A stretch of DNA of 64,000 bases from JASHVB01 sp035508435 (GCA_035508435.1 DATJNA010000095.1:25064-89063); one strand, 5' to 3'; counted from the first letter of the stretch, positions 25,453 to 33,900 are shown. Translations and numbers: made by a program. Notes: a model not told the origin generated them from the sequence alone.

Positions 25453-25497
25453 TGTCATTGCGAGGACCACGTTTCGCTCGCGGTCCTCGCAATGACA
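25453..25497. repeat. Family A repeat, minimal perfect hairpin copy
   Basis: A perfect 16-bp stem: TGTCATTGCGAGGACC (25453-25468) with its complement at 25482-25497, loop 13 nt. It lies between the convergent ends of the 24387 gene and the solute-binding protein gene (60-bp gap) and is well placed to act as a two-way terminator. It shows the minimal form of the element: two ends joined directly. Confidence 0.85.
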
Positions 25498-25502
25498 AGG
25501 GG

Positions 25503-27095
25503 TTACCGATCCAGCCAGATTGTCGCCAGGTCCTGGTTCACATAGTGGCTCGGGCTGATCTTGAAGCCCTTCACATAACTCCGGTACGGCACGATGCGGT
25601 AGCGCCACAGCAGGAAGGCCTCGTGCGCCTGCGTATCCAGCACCAGCTTCTCGAACTGCCGCATCAGGAGGCGTTGCCGGGCGAAATCCGTCTCGCGGAG
25701 CATGCGGTTATAGAGGTCGATCTCCTCCGGGTCGTCGTAATTGCCGTAGTTCTCGTCCGAGACCTTGTGCGGCAAGTACTTGGTGCCATCGAGCAGGGGA
25801 TTGACGATGTTCTGGCACTCGGCGTCGATGGCAACGGCGAAATCGCCCTGGCGCAGCGCTTGCTCATAGGGGCCGGTGGACAGCACGCGCTGCGTGACGT
25901 GCAGGCCGATCTTGCTCCACTGGTCGATCACCCAGGTGCCGTTGAACTTGTAGGGCTGGTCGACGTTCCGGTTCAGCAATTCGAAGGTCAGCCCGTCGGC
26001 GGCGGCCTCCCTTAGCAGCCGGCGTGCCTCCGCGCGGGACTTTTCGATGTCCGGCCAATACCCCGCGATTTGCTCCAGCTCCGCCTTGGTGGCGGCGAGT
26101 GGCGAGCCGGGGAACACCACGCCGCCAACCGTCTTCTGTACCGTGATCCGCGACATCGGCGCCGCGTCGTGCCAACGGTCGATCGCCAAAGTCAGCGCCC
26201 GACGCACGCGCGCATCGTCGAACGGCTTGCGGGCGTGGTTGGCCGTCACCATGGCGCCGCAGTTCCAGTCGCTTTCCTGCACCGTGATCCGGTCTCCTAG
26301 CGCCGCCACCAACGCGTCGCGCGTCGCTGGCGGGAAGCCTCGAAATTCGATTGACGCGCGGTCGGCTTCGATCGCCGCCACGCGCACTGCCTGCTTGTCG
26401 GCGAAGATGCCCACGAAGCCGTCGAGGTACGGCAGGCCAGGACGATAGTAGTCGGGATTGCGCTCGCCGGAGATCGACTGGCCCGACTGGTACTCCTTGA
26501 AGCGGAACGGGCCGGAGCCGAGGATGTGCGTCTCGTACCAATGCGGGTCGCGGTCCAGCACCGATTTCTGGTAGATGAACGCATAAGGATCGGCGAGTGC
26601 CGGCAGGAACGCCGCAGTCGCGAACTTCAGATGGAAGACGACGGTGCGGGCATCGGTCGCTTCCACCTTGTCGATCATCGAGTAATAGCCGCGGCGTACG
26701 CTGATGACATCCGGCGACGGATCGACGATGTGGTTCCAGCTTGCCGCCACGTCATAGGCGGTGAGCGGCGTGCCGTCGTGGAATTTGACGTCGGTGCGGA
26801 TGGCAAAGGCATAGCGGCGGCCGGCATCGGTTGGTGGCGGTATTTCGGTGCAGACGTCGCAGACGAAATGCGTGGTATCCGCCGGATTCTCCGGATCGGC
26901 GCGGACCAGCACGCTGTAAAATGGCGCCACCGCATGGATCGTGGCGAAGGTGTTCTCGCGATGGCCGTCGAAGCTGGGCGGCGAGTCCGCGGGAATCATG
27001 AACGTCAGGATGCCGCCGCGCTTCGGGGTGTCGGCCGCGACGGCTGCGGCGGTCAGCAGCAACAGGAGCGCGACGCCAATCATGATCCGGTGCAT
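25503..27095 (-). CDS. ABC transporter solute-binding protein, family 5 (peptide/nickel type)
   Basis: A 530-residue periplasmic binding protein of the SBP_bac_5 family. The signal peptide is MHRIMIGVALLLLLTAAAV, cleaved near VAADTPKRGG. The family blocks are visible: RRYAFAIRTDVKFHDGTPLT, AYDVAASWNHIVDPS, GSGPFRFKEYQSGQSI, ERNPDYYRPGLPYLDGF, DDARVRRALTLAIDR, and PYSYVKGFKI-like residues near the end (PYRSYVKGFKISPSHY). It would capture peptides or another small solute for an ABC importer, but no permease or ATPase genes are near, so it is an orphan. Start at 27095 is set by the signal peptide. Divergent from the UGSC gene across 258 bp. Confidence 0.92.
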   Translation of the reverse strand: MHRIMIGVALLLLLTAAAVAADTPKRGGILTFMIPADSPPSFDGHRENTFATIHAVAPFYSVLVRADPENPADTTHFVCDVCTEIPPPTDAGRRYAFAIRTDVKFHDGTPLTAYDVAASWNHIVDPSPDVISVRRGYYSMIDKVEATDARTVVFHLKFATAAFLPALADPYAFIYQKSVLDRDPHWYETHILGSGPFRFKEYQSGQSISGERNPDYYRPGLPYLDGFVGIFADKQAVRVAAIEADRASIEFRGFPPATRDALVAALGDRITVQESDWNCGAMVTANHARKPFDDARVRRALTLAIDRWHDAAPMSRITVQKTVGGVVFPGSPLAATKAELEQIAGYWPDIEKSRAEARRLLREAAADGLTFELLNRNVDQPYKFNGTWVIDQWSKIGLHVTQRVLSTGPYEQALRQGDFAVAIDAECQNIVNPLLDGTKYLPHKVSDENYGNYDDPEEIDLYNRMLRETDFARQRLLMRQFEKLVLDTQAHEAFLLWRYRIVPYRSYVKGFKISPSHYVNQDLATIWLDR

Positions 27096-27353
27096 CCTCG
27101 GGTCCCCCGGCGGGCGGTTGTTGCAGTGGCTGCCCTGGCATCGAGCATCCTCAGCCAGCGGGGCGTTGGCGGCAACCGATGTGCGCAGCGGCGGGCGGCG
27201 TCTCAAATGGCGGCAATGCCGTGGACGCGCACCGACTGGACGCGCAATGCCGTGGGCATGCAGCGGCGGCGGTCTCTCGGACGACCTCAGCGCCGTGAAC
27301 GCGCGGTGCCTTGGGCGTTGACGTGTCGCGGGGCGGGCAGCGAAACTGCGGGC

Positions 27354-27881
27354 ATGACCTTACGCGTTCTCGATCCCACCAACGAAACCGCGCCGCCGGT
27401 CGGCGAACCCGCGCCGCACCTGGCGTCACTGGCGGGCAAGATCGTGGGGTTCGTCTCGAACGGCAAGGAAGGCACGCTCGGGTTCTTCAACCACCTGGAG
27501 CGAATCCTGCGGGAGGAATTCGGCGTGGCCGAGGTGATCCGCCGCACCAAGTCGAATTACAGCGCCCCGGCGGATCCCGACATTGTCGATGAGCTACGCC
27601 GCTGGCAGGCGGTGGTGACGGGGATCGGCGACTGAGGCAGTTGCTCGTCGTGCAGTCTGCATGACGCCATTACCGCCGAGCGTCTGGGCATCCCCGCGAT
27701 GGCAGTGATGACCACGCGCTTTATCAGCGCGGCGGAGCTGATGGGGCGTGTGCTTGGGTTCCCGGGCTATGCGTTCGCGGTGATCCCGCATCCGGTCAGC
27801 AGTACGGGCGATGACGGGCTGCGGCGCGCGGCGGAGGCGGCGGCGGAGCAAGCAAGGGGATTGTTGCTGACGCAGCGCTGA
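27354..27881 (+). CDS. UGSC-family selenoprotein with an in-frame UGA selenocysteine codon
   Basis: A 175-residue protein read through TGA at 27633-27635 as Sec94. Before the TGA: RVLDPTNETAPP, HLASLAGKIVGFVSNGKEG, IRRTKSNYSAPADPDIVDEL and VVTGIGD. After it, in the same frame: G-S-C-S-S-C-S-L-H-D-A-I-T, then GIPAMAVMTTRFISAAE, FPGYAFAVIPHPV. Both halves belong to one UGSC family domain, in which the motif is U-G-S-C (or C-G-S-C), a UxxC thiol/selenol redox site. A SECIS hairpin follows the TGA. Read conventionally, the frame splits into a 93-residue piece and a downstream piece beginning at 27699. Start ATG 27354. It probably acts in the cytosol; the substrate is unknown. selA, selB, selC and selD must lie elsewhere. 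Confidence 0.9.
27646..27666 (+). promoter_or_regulatory. Bacterial SECIS element inside the UGSC gene
   Basis: CGTCG (27646-27650) and TGCA (27651-27654) pair with TGCA (27658-27661) and TGACG (27662-27666): nine pairs including one G-U, around loop GUC (27655-27657). Counting the U of UGA as 1, the loop is G23-U24-C25 followed by UGCA, the same register and almost the same upper stem as the fdhF SECIS (UGCA-GGUC-UGCA). It should recruit SelB. Confidence 0.85.
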
Positions 27882-27984
27882 GACGAGCCAGCATCGTTGC
27901 GTACCGGCACGGCATGGGCGCGCGGTGTGATCTCTGCCGCTGTCTCCGTCGGATGCTCGCTCAGAGCGTAGCTCGCATTGCTCA

Positions 27985-29133
27985 TTACGCTGTCGAAGGG
28001 CCGCCCAGGATCACGGTCGCCTGGGCTGACAGCACGCCGCCATTGCCGTGCACCAACGCGGCCTCGGCCCCCGCCACCTGCCGTGCGCCGCATTCGATGC
28101 GCAACTGGCGCACTGCCTCGATCAGCAGGAACAGGCCGTACATGCCGGGATGGCAATAGGACAGGCCGCCGCCGTTGGTGTTCACCGCGACGTCGCCGGT
28201 CGGGCCGATGCGCCCGTTCTCCACGAACCTCCCGCCTTCGCCCTTCGGACAAAAGCCGAGGTCCTCCAAAAACAGAATCGTGTTGATGGTGAACGCGTCG
28301 TACAGCGCGAGCATATCGATATCGGCCGGGGTCATCCCCGCCATCGCATAGGCCGCCGCGCCGGACTGGATTGCGCCGGTGCGCGTCAGGTCCGGCATGG
28401 ATGAGATTGTTGCGTGCGTGATGCACTGCCCCCAACCGAGCACTGGCACCGGCAATTTCGCCATGTCGCGGGCGCGGTCGATGCGGGTCATCACGATGGC
28501 GCCGCCGCCATCGGTCACCAGGCAGCAGTCGCGCACGGTGAACGGATCGCTGACCGGGCGCGCGTTCAGCACGTCGGCGATGGTCAGCGGCTTCTTCTCC
28601 CACGCCGCGGGATTGAGCAAGGCCCATTCGCGCGCGGCGACGGCAACCTCGGCGAGTTGCTCACGTGTGGTGCCAAATTCGAACATGTGGCGCGAGGCGG
28701 CCAAGGCATAGGCGGTGGCAGGAAGGAACGGGCGGAACGGGGTTTCATAAGGATTGTATTCGCGCACGCTGGCGGCGCGGCGGCCGACGGTGCGCTGCGT
28801 GCTGCCGTAGGCAATCACTGCGGCGTTGCACAGCCCGGCCTCCAGCGCGGCGTGCGCATGCGCCACGTGGATTTCGAACGACGAGCCGCCGACGATGGTG
28901 GAGTCGGTATAGGCGTCGGGCAGGCCGAGATACTCAGCCAGCGACATCGCCGAGGTGCGTGCCTGCGTGGTGGCGCAGAACACGCCATCGACGTCGCGCA
29001 GCGCGAGGCCCGCATCCTGCAAGGCACGGTGCACGCCCTGCGCCATCAGGTCGATTGGGCTCATCAGTGCTGCGACCGCGCCGAGATCGGATTCCGCCGC
29101 GCCCACAATGGCGACACTGGCTCGACGCGGCAT
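27985..29133 (-). CDS. Thiolase-like acyl-CoA enzyme (SCP-x type) lacking the usual catalytic Cys
   Basis: A 382-residue thiolase-fold protein. Landmarks: VAIVGAAESDLGA at the N-terminus, GLALRDVDGVFCATTQ, and NTNGGGLSYCHPGMYG with HGNGGVLSAQATVIL at the C-terminus, which supply the His and Gly-rich oxyanion region. The position of the acylatable Cys in true thiolases is occupied by VGGSSFEIHVAHAH (Ser/Phe). Such proteins pair with an OB-fold partner in sterol side-chain, aromatic or other acyl-CoA degradation, often as retro-aldol lyases rather than thiolases. Here the OB-fold gene overlaps almost directly upstream (1-bp gap), forming one operon. Start ATG at 29131-29133. Confidence 0.88.
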   Translation of the reverse strand: MPRRASVAIVGAAESDLGAVAALMSPIDLMAQGVHRALQDAGLALRDVDGVFCATTQARTSAMSLAEYLGLPDAYTDSTIVGGSSFEIHVAHAHAALEAGLCNAAVIAYGSTQRTVGRRAASVREYNPYETPFRPFLPATAYALAASRHMFEFGTTREQLAEVAVAAREWALLNPAAWEKKPLTIADVLNARPVSDPFTVRDCCLVTDGGGAIVMTRIDRARDMAKLPVPVLGWGQCITHATISSMPDLTRTGAIQSGAAAYAMAGMTPADIDMLALYDAFTINTILFLEDLGFCPKGEGGRFVENGRIGPTGDVAVNTNGGGLSYCHPGMYGLFLLIEAVRQLRIECGARQVAGAEAALVHGNGGVLSAQATVILGGPSTA

Positions 29134-29134
29134 G

Positions 29135-29518
29135 TCAGGCGCCCTCCGCCGGGAAGAAGACGGGATAGGATTGCTCTTCGCCCTGCTTCGGATGCGGGCG
29201 GAACTTCACCCGCATGCCGATCTTCACCGCGGCGGGCGCGATGTCCTCGACCCGGCTCATCAGGCGGAAGCCTTCGTCCATGTCGATCAGCGCCACGTTA
29301 TACGGCGCGCCCTGCTGCGGGTGCACCACCGTGGTGGCGTGTACCGTGCCGAGGCCCTGGCTGACGCGCCATTCCAGGTCGGCCTCGCCGGTCCGCGGCG
29401 CGACGACGCGCGGATAGAACACCGCGGCGTCGGCGGAGGGGCTGAACTGGTAGGCCAGCTCGCCCTTGTCCAGGTGCTCGAGATAGGTCGCGAGCGGCGA
29501 CGTGGTTGCGTTCGGCAT
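29135..29518 (-). CDS. OB-fold (DUF35/ChsH2-like) partner protein without zinc cysteines
   Basis: A 127-residue acyl-CoA-associated OB-fold protein. It has the usual N-terminal helix (LATYLEHLDKGELAYQFSPSA), the sequence YPRVVAPRTGEADLEWRVSQ where a zinc ribbon normally lies, and the OB barrel (GLGTVHATTVVHPQ, YNVALIDMDEGFRLMSRVED, IGMRVKFRPHP). The four cysteines of the rubredoxin-like zinc ribbon are missing, so it must fold without zinc. It pairs with the thiolase-like protein downstream (stop and start one base apart), presumably forming a complex. The pairing is the main functional clue. Confidence 0.88.
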   Translation of the reverse strand: MPNATTSPLATYLEHLDKGELAYQFSPSADAAVFYPRVVAPRTGEADLEWRVSQGLGTVHATTVVHPQQGAPYNVALIDMDEGFRLMSRVEDIAPAAVKIGMRVKFRPHPKQGEEQSYPVFFPAEGA

Positions 29519-29529
29519 GATCGGTTCCG

Positions 29530-29687
29530 TGTCACTGCGGGGAGCGTAGCGACGAAGCGATCCCGGTCAAAGGGCGCTCGCAGGCTGCTACGCCCGGCTG
29601 GCCGCGTTTGCTTCGTCGCCGCACTCGCTGGCTACTGCGCCCGATTGAATCGGATTTGCTGCGTCGCTCTGCTCCTCGCGATGACAG
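29530..29687. repeat. Family A repeat, longer diverged copy
   Basis: It starts tgtcactgcggggagcgtag and ends gctcctcgcgatgaca. Internal segments gacgaagcgatcccggtca and tttgcttcgtcgccgc are the characteristic inner arms. It lies between the ABM gene end (29728) and the OB-fold gene start (29518). Confidence 0.7.
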
Positions 29688-29727
29688 GGGGCGTAATGAC
29701 AGGAATGACAGGTCGGCGGTGCCCGGA

Positions 29728-30396
29728 TCAGCGCGTGACCGGCGCATAGTATTGCGGCGCCTCGCGGCGGTCGGCCAGGCCGTAATCGCGGATGACGCGC
29801 ACCTGCCGGTGGCGCAACCGGTTGCCTCCCAGCGTCGTCGGAGGCTGCCAGGCCGCGAGCGCGTCCGCCGTGCGCCACGATACCAGCAACAGCGTCTTGC
29901 CCGGGGTGGTAATGCTCGTGAACGCCTCGGACGCCACCGCGCCTGCCCCGCCAGTGACTGGCACGCGCAATTGCTCGAGGAGCGCTGCGGCATCCGGTGC
30001 CTCGTGGTCGGTGCCCGCCAGTTCCGAGATCGTCACCACCTTCGCATTGCCCGCCGCCGTCGTATCAAACCGTTGCTCCGGCAAGCGAGTGCCGGGCGGC
30101 AGGTCGGTGTCGGCGGTGATTTCGCCGACGCGCAGATGGTAGTCCTCGAAAACGGCGAACCGGCCTTGCTCCTGCACGCCGTGGTGGCCGGCATTGGTGC
30201 GCCAGCGGATCAGCGCCTTCTCATCCTCCCAGATGGAGAGCGACAGCACGCGGCCTTCGTTTCGCGTGCTGCGGAACCGTTCGTTGTCGATGAAGCCTTC
30301 CACGCGCAGCAGTTCCGGTCGCAACTGCGCGGCGAGCTCCAGGTAGTCCTGCCAGCGGTCGGCTTTCGGCTGCACTTCGAAAATCACGGCAAACAT
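29728..30396 (-). CDS. Protein with an antibiotic biosynthesis monooxygenase (ABM) domain
   Basis: A 222-residue protein with a dimeric alpha/beta-barrel (ABM-like) domain in the first ~100 residues: MFAVIFEVQPKADRWQDYLE, ELLRVEGFIDNERFRST, GRVLSLSIWEDEKALIRWRT. The second half (VVTISELAG..., TTPGKTLLLVSWRTADALAAW) repeats the barrel pattern weakly, suggesting a fused second copy, as in some EthD/ABM proteins. It may act as a monooxygenase or detoxifying enzyme for a small aromatic; function is not assigned. It is followed 10 bp upstream by the alpha/beta hydrolase gene on the same strand, so they are probably co-transcribed. Confidence 0.82.
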   Translation of the reverse strand: MFAVIFEVQPKADRWQDYLELAAQLRPELLRVEGFIDNERFRSTRNEGRVLSLSIWEDEKALIRWRTNAGHHGVQEQGRFAVFEDYHLRVGEITADTDLPPGTRLPEQRFDTTAAGNAKVVTISELAGTDHEAPDAAALLEQLRVPVTGGAGAVASEAFTSITTPGKTLLLVSWRTADALAAWQPPTTLGGNRLRHRQVRVIRDYGLADRREAPQYYAPVTR

Positions 30397-30406
30397 GGGC
30401 GCCTCC

Positions 30407-31396
30407 TCAGGCTTGCTGCTGCGGCAGGTCGCCGCCGGCGAGGAACGTTTCAGTCTCGCGATACAATGCGTAGCGGCCCGTCTCCAGATGCATCAGATGG
30501 GTGGCGCGGCCGATCTTCACGTCGCGCCGCAGCGGCGAGGCTTGCAGCGCGCGCATCAGCCAGGCGGCATCCGGGTCGGTGCACAGGCTGTCCCATTCGC
30601 CGCGGATGATCGCCACCGGTGCCCGCACCTGCGCGGGATCATAGGCAAGATCGCCTTGCAGCGCGCGGCCGATGTCGTACCACGGCCCGCTCGGGGTGCG
30701 CACGCCGGGCGGCTGCATGCGGCGGCTTTGCGGATCGCTATCGAGATAGCGTTCCGCCCACTCCTCGAAATGCCGCTGCAACAGCACGGCCGGCTCGCCT
30801 TGCGGCACTTCGGCGGTGAAGCGTTCCCATTGCTCGCGCAGCGTCACCGGCCGCCATGCGGGATAGGCGGGCGGATCGCCGGTGGGCTCGCGCCGTGCGA
30901 TGGGACCGAAGAAGACAAGGCGATCGACCAGCTCCGGACACCGCCCGGCAAAGCGGCCGGTTGCGATGGTGCCCCAGGAATGCGCGACGATCGAAAGACG
31001 CGCGGCATTGTGATGTGCCGTGATGGCGCGCACCGCGGCTTCGATCTGCCGGCTGGCATCCTCGGCGCGGCACTGCGGTGCGTGCGCATCGGGCGGTTCA
31101 TCCATCTCGGCATACCGGTCAGACTGGCCATAGCCGAGAAAATCCAGGCCCCACACGTGGAATCCCGCGGCACACAGCTCGTCGCGCCACGAACGATCGT
31201 CGAAACGGTGGGCGATCGACAGGGCCGATGGGAACGTCGCACCGTGCACATAAAGGACGATGCCCCGGAGCTGCACGTCGGATGGCGGCGGCAGGTGGCG
31301 CAAGAACAGGGAGAGTCCCGGGTGGTGGCTCGGTATACGCAGGTGGTGCTCGCGTGGATCGAGCAATGGGACGGCTGGAATTTCTGGAGTCGACAT
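30407..31396 (-). CDS. Alpha/beta hydrolase
   Basis: A 329-residue alpha/beta-hydrolase-fold enzyme. The oxyanion strand is GIVLYVHGATFP, the loop DFLGYGQSDRY is typical, and the nucleophile elbow is VAHSWGTIATG (Ser of S-x-G type with Trp). The acid lies in GEWDSLC and the catalytic His in IGRATHLMHLE near the C-terminus. It could hydrolyse an ester, lactone or carbon-carbon bond product of the neighbouring pathway. No signal peptide, so it is cytosolic. 10 bp upstream of the ABM gene, with a family A repeat upstream of its start. Confidence 0.88.
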   Translation of the reverse strand: MSTPEIPAVPLLDPREHHLRIPSHHPGLSLFLRHLPPPSDVQLRGIVLYVHGATFPSALSIAHRFDDRSWRDELCAAGFHVWGLDFLGYGQSDRYAEMDEPPDAHAPQCRAEDASRQIEAAVRAITAHHNAARLSIVAHSWGTIATGRFAGRCPELVDRLVFFGPIARREPTGDPPAYPAWRPVTLREQWERFTAEVPQGEPAVLLQRHFEEWAERYLDSDPQSRRMQPPGVRTPSGPWYDIGRALQGDLAYDPAQVRAPVAIIRGEWDSLCTDPDAAWLMRALQASPLRRDVKIGRATHLMHLETGRYALYRETETFLAGGDLPQQQA

Positions 31397-31544
31397 CGAA
31401 GAATCTCCATAGCGGCGGTTGCGGTCATGCCGATATGGCGTTCACGGAGCATGTCTTGCCAGCCAAGTTGCTTCGATCGGCGCCGAACTGTGGGGATGCC
31501 GCCAGCAGCACGCGTGCCCTCGACTGCGCGCCGCGGCGTGTACA

Positions 31545-31684
31545 TGTCATTGCGAGCAAAGTATACATGTCATTGCTGGGAGCGACGAATCAATCTCGTT
31601 CATGCGGTGGCTGAACCGTCCGTGCGTCCCATGACCGAGGTTGCTTCGTCCCGCCACGCTTCGCTCGCGGACCTCGCAATGACA
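31545..31684. repeat. Family A repeat with an extra left end
   Basis: The left end tgtcattgcgag (31545) is followed at 31568 by a second copy of the same end (tgtcattgctgggagcgacg). The right half reads gaccgaggttgcttcgtccc and ends gcggacctcgcaatgaca. The doubled left end suggests repeated insertion or slipped duplication at one site. It lies between the divergently spaced hydrolase and FAD oxidoreductase genes. Confidence 0.75.
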
Positions 31685-31710
31685 TGCGAAATTGCATGCC
31701 ATGTGGCAGT

Positions 31711-32814
31711 TCAATTGAAGAACCGTGCCGGCCGGAAATCCGCCAGCTCGGCACGCGTTTGCCCCCTCGCCACTTCGTCCGCGACACAGCGCCCAAGGAA
31801 CGGCGACATCGTCACGCCGCTATGGGTAACCGCAAGATAGTACCCTTGTACCCGCGGCACCGGCCCGAGCGCCGAGAAATGGTCGCCGGGAATCGGCCGT
31901 ATCGCGATCCGCACCGCCTCCGGCGCCACAGTGCCAATCGCCGGCAACAACTGCCGTGCTCGGGCGACCATATCGTGCGCCTCCGGCATGTCTGGACTCA
32001 ACTTGGCATCGATCGACAGCGTCGCATCGGTCGGGTTCCAGTGCAGCATCAACCGCCCGGCGCCATCGGGGCGTGCATCGATCACCGGCGTGCGGACCAC
32101 ACGCCTCAATCCACACGCCACCGGCGGCGTGAACACCAGGAAACCCACCGTCGGTGCCAGCGGCAATTGCAGCCCAGCCTCACGCATCGGATCGTTGGCC
32201 CAGCGCCCGGCGCAGTTCACCACCACATCCGCTTCGTACAGTGCACCGTCCGCCAGACGCACGCCGGTGACGTGGTCGCCGGTCAACACGATCTCCGCGA
32301 CCCGCGCGCCGCAGACCAGCCGCGCGCCGTGCCGCCGCGCCGCACTCAGCATCGCATGCGCGTAAGGCACCGGATCGAGCCAGCCCTCGTCGGGGAAATA
32401 CGCGATCGGCGCGTCGCCGACGGTTGCAATGTCAATGTCCGGCTCCAGTTCGTGAAGCTGCGACGGCGTGACCCACTCGGCGGCATAGCCCCAGGATCGC
32501 AGGCGCTCGACATTGGCCGCCTGCGTGGCACGATTGGCTTCCGGCTCCCATTCCAGGCTGCCGCCGCTGTGCCACCACGGTGTGGCGCCGAACTCGTCGC
32601 GCAGGGCGGCATGAGCCTTCATGCCGGCGACGTTCAGATCATGATAAGGCCGCGGTGGCTTGTTGTGCGCGTTGGTCCACGCGAAGCTGATGCCCGAAGT
32701 GCCGCCGCCGACGCGGTTGGCTTCCAGCACCAGCACATCGGCGCCGGCCTCCGCCAGGCGAAATGCCGCCGAGGCGCCCATCACCCCGGCCCCGATCACG
32801 ATCACCTTCGGCAT
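31711..32814 (-). CDS. FAD-dependent oxidoreductase of the DAO (glycine/D-amino-acid oxidase) family
   Basis: A 367-residue flavoprotein. The Rossmann dinucleotide fold is at the N-terminus (KVIVIGAGVMGASAAFRLAE, then DVLVLEA with the ribose-binding Glu, and GGGTSGISFAWTNA). YEADVVVNCAGRWAND is the second FAD contact, and GYYLAVTHSGVTMSPFLG the C-terminal FAD-binding strand. It probably oxidises an amino acid or N-methyl amine in the cytosol; substrate unknown. The start at 32814 (MPKVIVIGAG) is clear, although the frame extends 27 residues further upstream without family similarity. About 200 bp lie between it and iolE. Confidence 0.88.
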   Translation of the reverse strand: MPKVIVIGAGVMGASAAFRLAEAGADVLVLEANRVGGGTSGISFAWTNAHNKPPRPYHDLNVAGMKAHAALRDEFGATPWWHSGGSLEWEPEANRATQAANVERLRSWGYAAEWVTPSQLHELEPDIDIATVGDAPIAYFPDEGWLDPVPYAHAMLSAARRHGARLVCGARVAEIVLTGDHVTGVRLADGALYEADVVVNCAGRWANDPMREAGLQLPLAPTVGFLVFTPPVACGLRRVVRTPVIDARPDGAGRLMLHWNPTDATLSIDAKLSPDMPEAHDMVARARQLLPAIGTVAPEAVRIAIRPIPGDHFSALGPVPRVQGYYLAVTHSGVTMSPFLGRCVADEVARGQTRAELADFRPARFFN

Positions 32815-33010
32815 TGCCCGTGGCCTCCTTCGCTGACGCGGATGGTTCTTATCGCGGGGAGCGAGAGGCAACCAGCCGACCATTTGCGCCTGCACGCAGC
32901 GGCCGCGTCTCGACAGGGCAACGCCCCGCCGCGGCAGAACAACGCCTGCGGGACGGGCAGCAACTGCGTTGCTCCATCGCCCCGGGCAGCTCGCCTCGGC
33001 AGGTCGCGGG

Positions 33011-33895
33011 TTACATCAACCCCGCTCGCTGTGCCGCGCGCGCCAAATACTTCCGCCCCATCGTCGCATAACGCAGCGGATTGGCCTTCTCCGGGTCTTG
33101 CTCGGCCTCGATCACCAGCCAGCCATCGTAGCCAGGCAATTCGCGCAGCACCGCAGGGAAATCCACCGCGCCGTCGCCCGGAACGGTGAACACGCCGGCG
33201 ACCACCGCATCGAGAAAACTCCAATCGGCCGCATGGGCGTGACCCATGACTTCCGGGCGCGCGTCCTTGCAATGCACATGCGCGATGCGTTCGCGGAAGT
33301 GGTGCGCCAACGCCGCGGGATCGGCGCCGGCGAACGTTGCATGACCGGTATCCAAAAGCAGCTTCAACGCCGTCCCGGTCACGGCCATCAGTTGGTCGAT
33401 GTCGTCGCCGCTTTGCACCACCGTGCCCATGTGATGGTGATATGCGATGGCGACGGCCTCCGCGGCCGTCATCTCGGCAAGTGCCGTCAGCCGCTCGCCG
33501 AAGCGCCGCCAGTCGGAGCCCGCCATCACCGGGCGGCGCGACAGTGGCACGCTGCGATCGCCATGCACCGCGTTCGACGTCTCCGCCAGGATCAGCAGCG
33601 GGCAGCCGAATGCCTTCAGCAGTTCGAGATGCGGCCGCATCGCTGCCATCTCCTCGGCCGCATCCCGAGTCAGCAGCGACGCCGAATACCAGCCGGAAAC
33701 CAGCGCCAGATCATGCTTTGCCAGCACGGCACGCAGCTCCGGCACGGTGCGGGGAAACTTGTGACCCAGCTCGATGCCGGCAAAGCCTGCCTGACGCGCC
33801 TCGGCGAGGCAGGTCTCCAACGGCGTCGCACCGCCTAGTTCACGCAGATCGTCGTTCGACCAGGCGATGGGATTGGTGCCCAGACTTATCGCCAT
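33011..33895 (-). CDS. iolE: Myo-inosose-2 dehydratase IolE
   Basis: A 294-residue TIM-barrel sugar-phosphate isomerase/epimerase-like protein. IolE dehydrates scyllo-inosose (2-keto-myo-inositol) to the diketone THcHDO, the second step of inositol catabolism. Landmarks: ISLGTNPIAWSNDD at the N-terminus is characteristic of IolE, FAGIELGHKFP, AIAYHHHMGTVVQ and LLLDTGHATFAG with metal-binding His and Asp, HVHCKDARPEV, and the C-terminal WLVIEAEQDPEKANPL followed by GRKYL. The start is 5 bp from the iolD stop, so iolD-iolE are translated as an operon in the order iolD then iolE. Confidence 0.93.
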   Translation of the reverse strand: MAISLGTNPIAWSNDDLRELGGATPLETCLAEARQAGFAGIELGHKFPRTVPELRAVLAKHDLALVSGWYSASLLTRDAAEEMAAMRPHLELLKAFGCPLLILAETSNAVHGDRSVPLSRRPVMAGSDWRRFGERLTALAEMTAAEAVAIAYHHHMGTVVQSGDDIDQLMAVTGTALKLLLDTGHATFAGADPAALAHHFRERIAHVHCKDARPEVMGHAHAADWSFLDAVVAGVFTVPGDGAVDFPAVLRELPGYDGWLVIEAEQDPEKANPLRYATMGRKYLARAAQRAGLM

Positions 33896-33900
33896 GTCCG

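Noticed and set aside
27354..27635. Treating the frame that ends at TGA 27633 as a truncated pseudogene
   Set aside because: The downstream half continues in exactly the same frame with conserved residues and a SECIS hairpin, so recoding fits better than decay.
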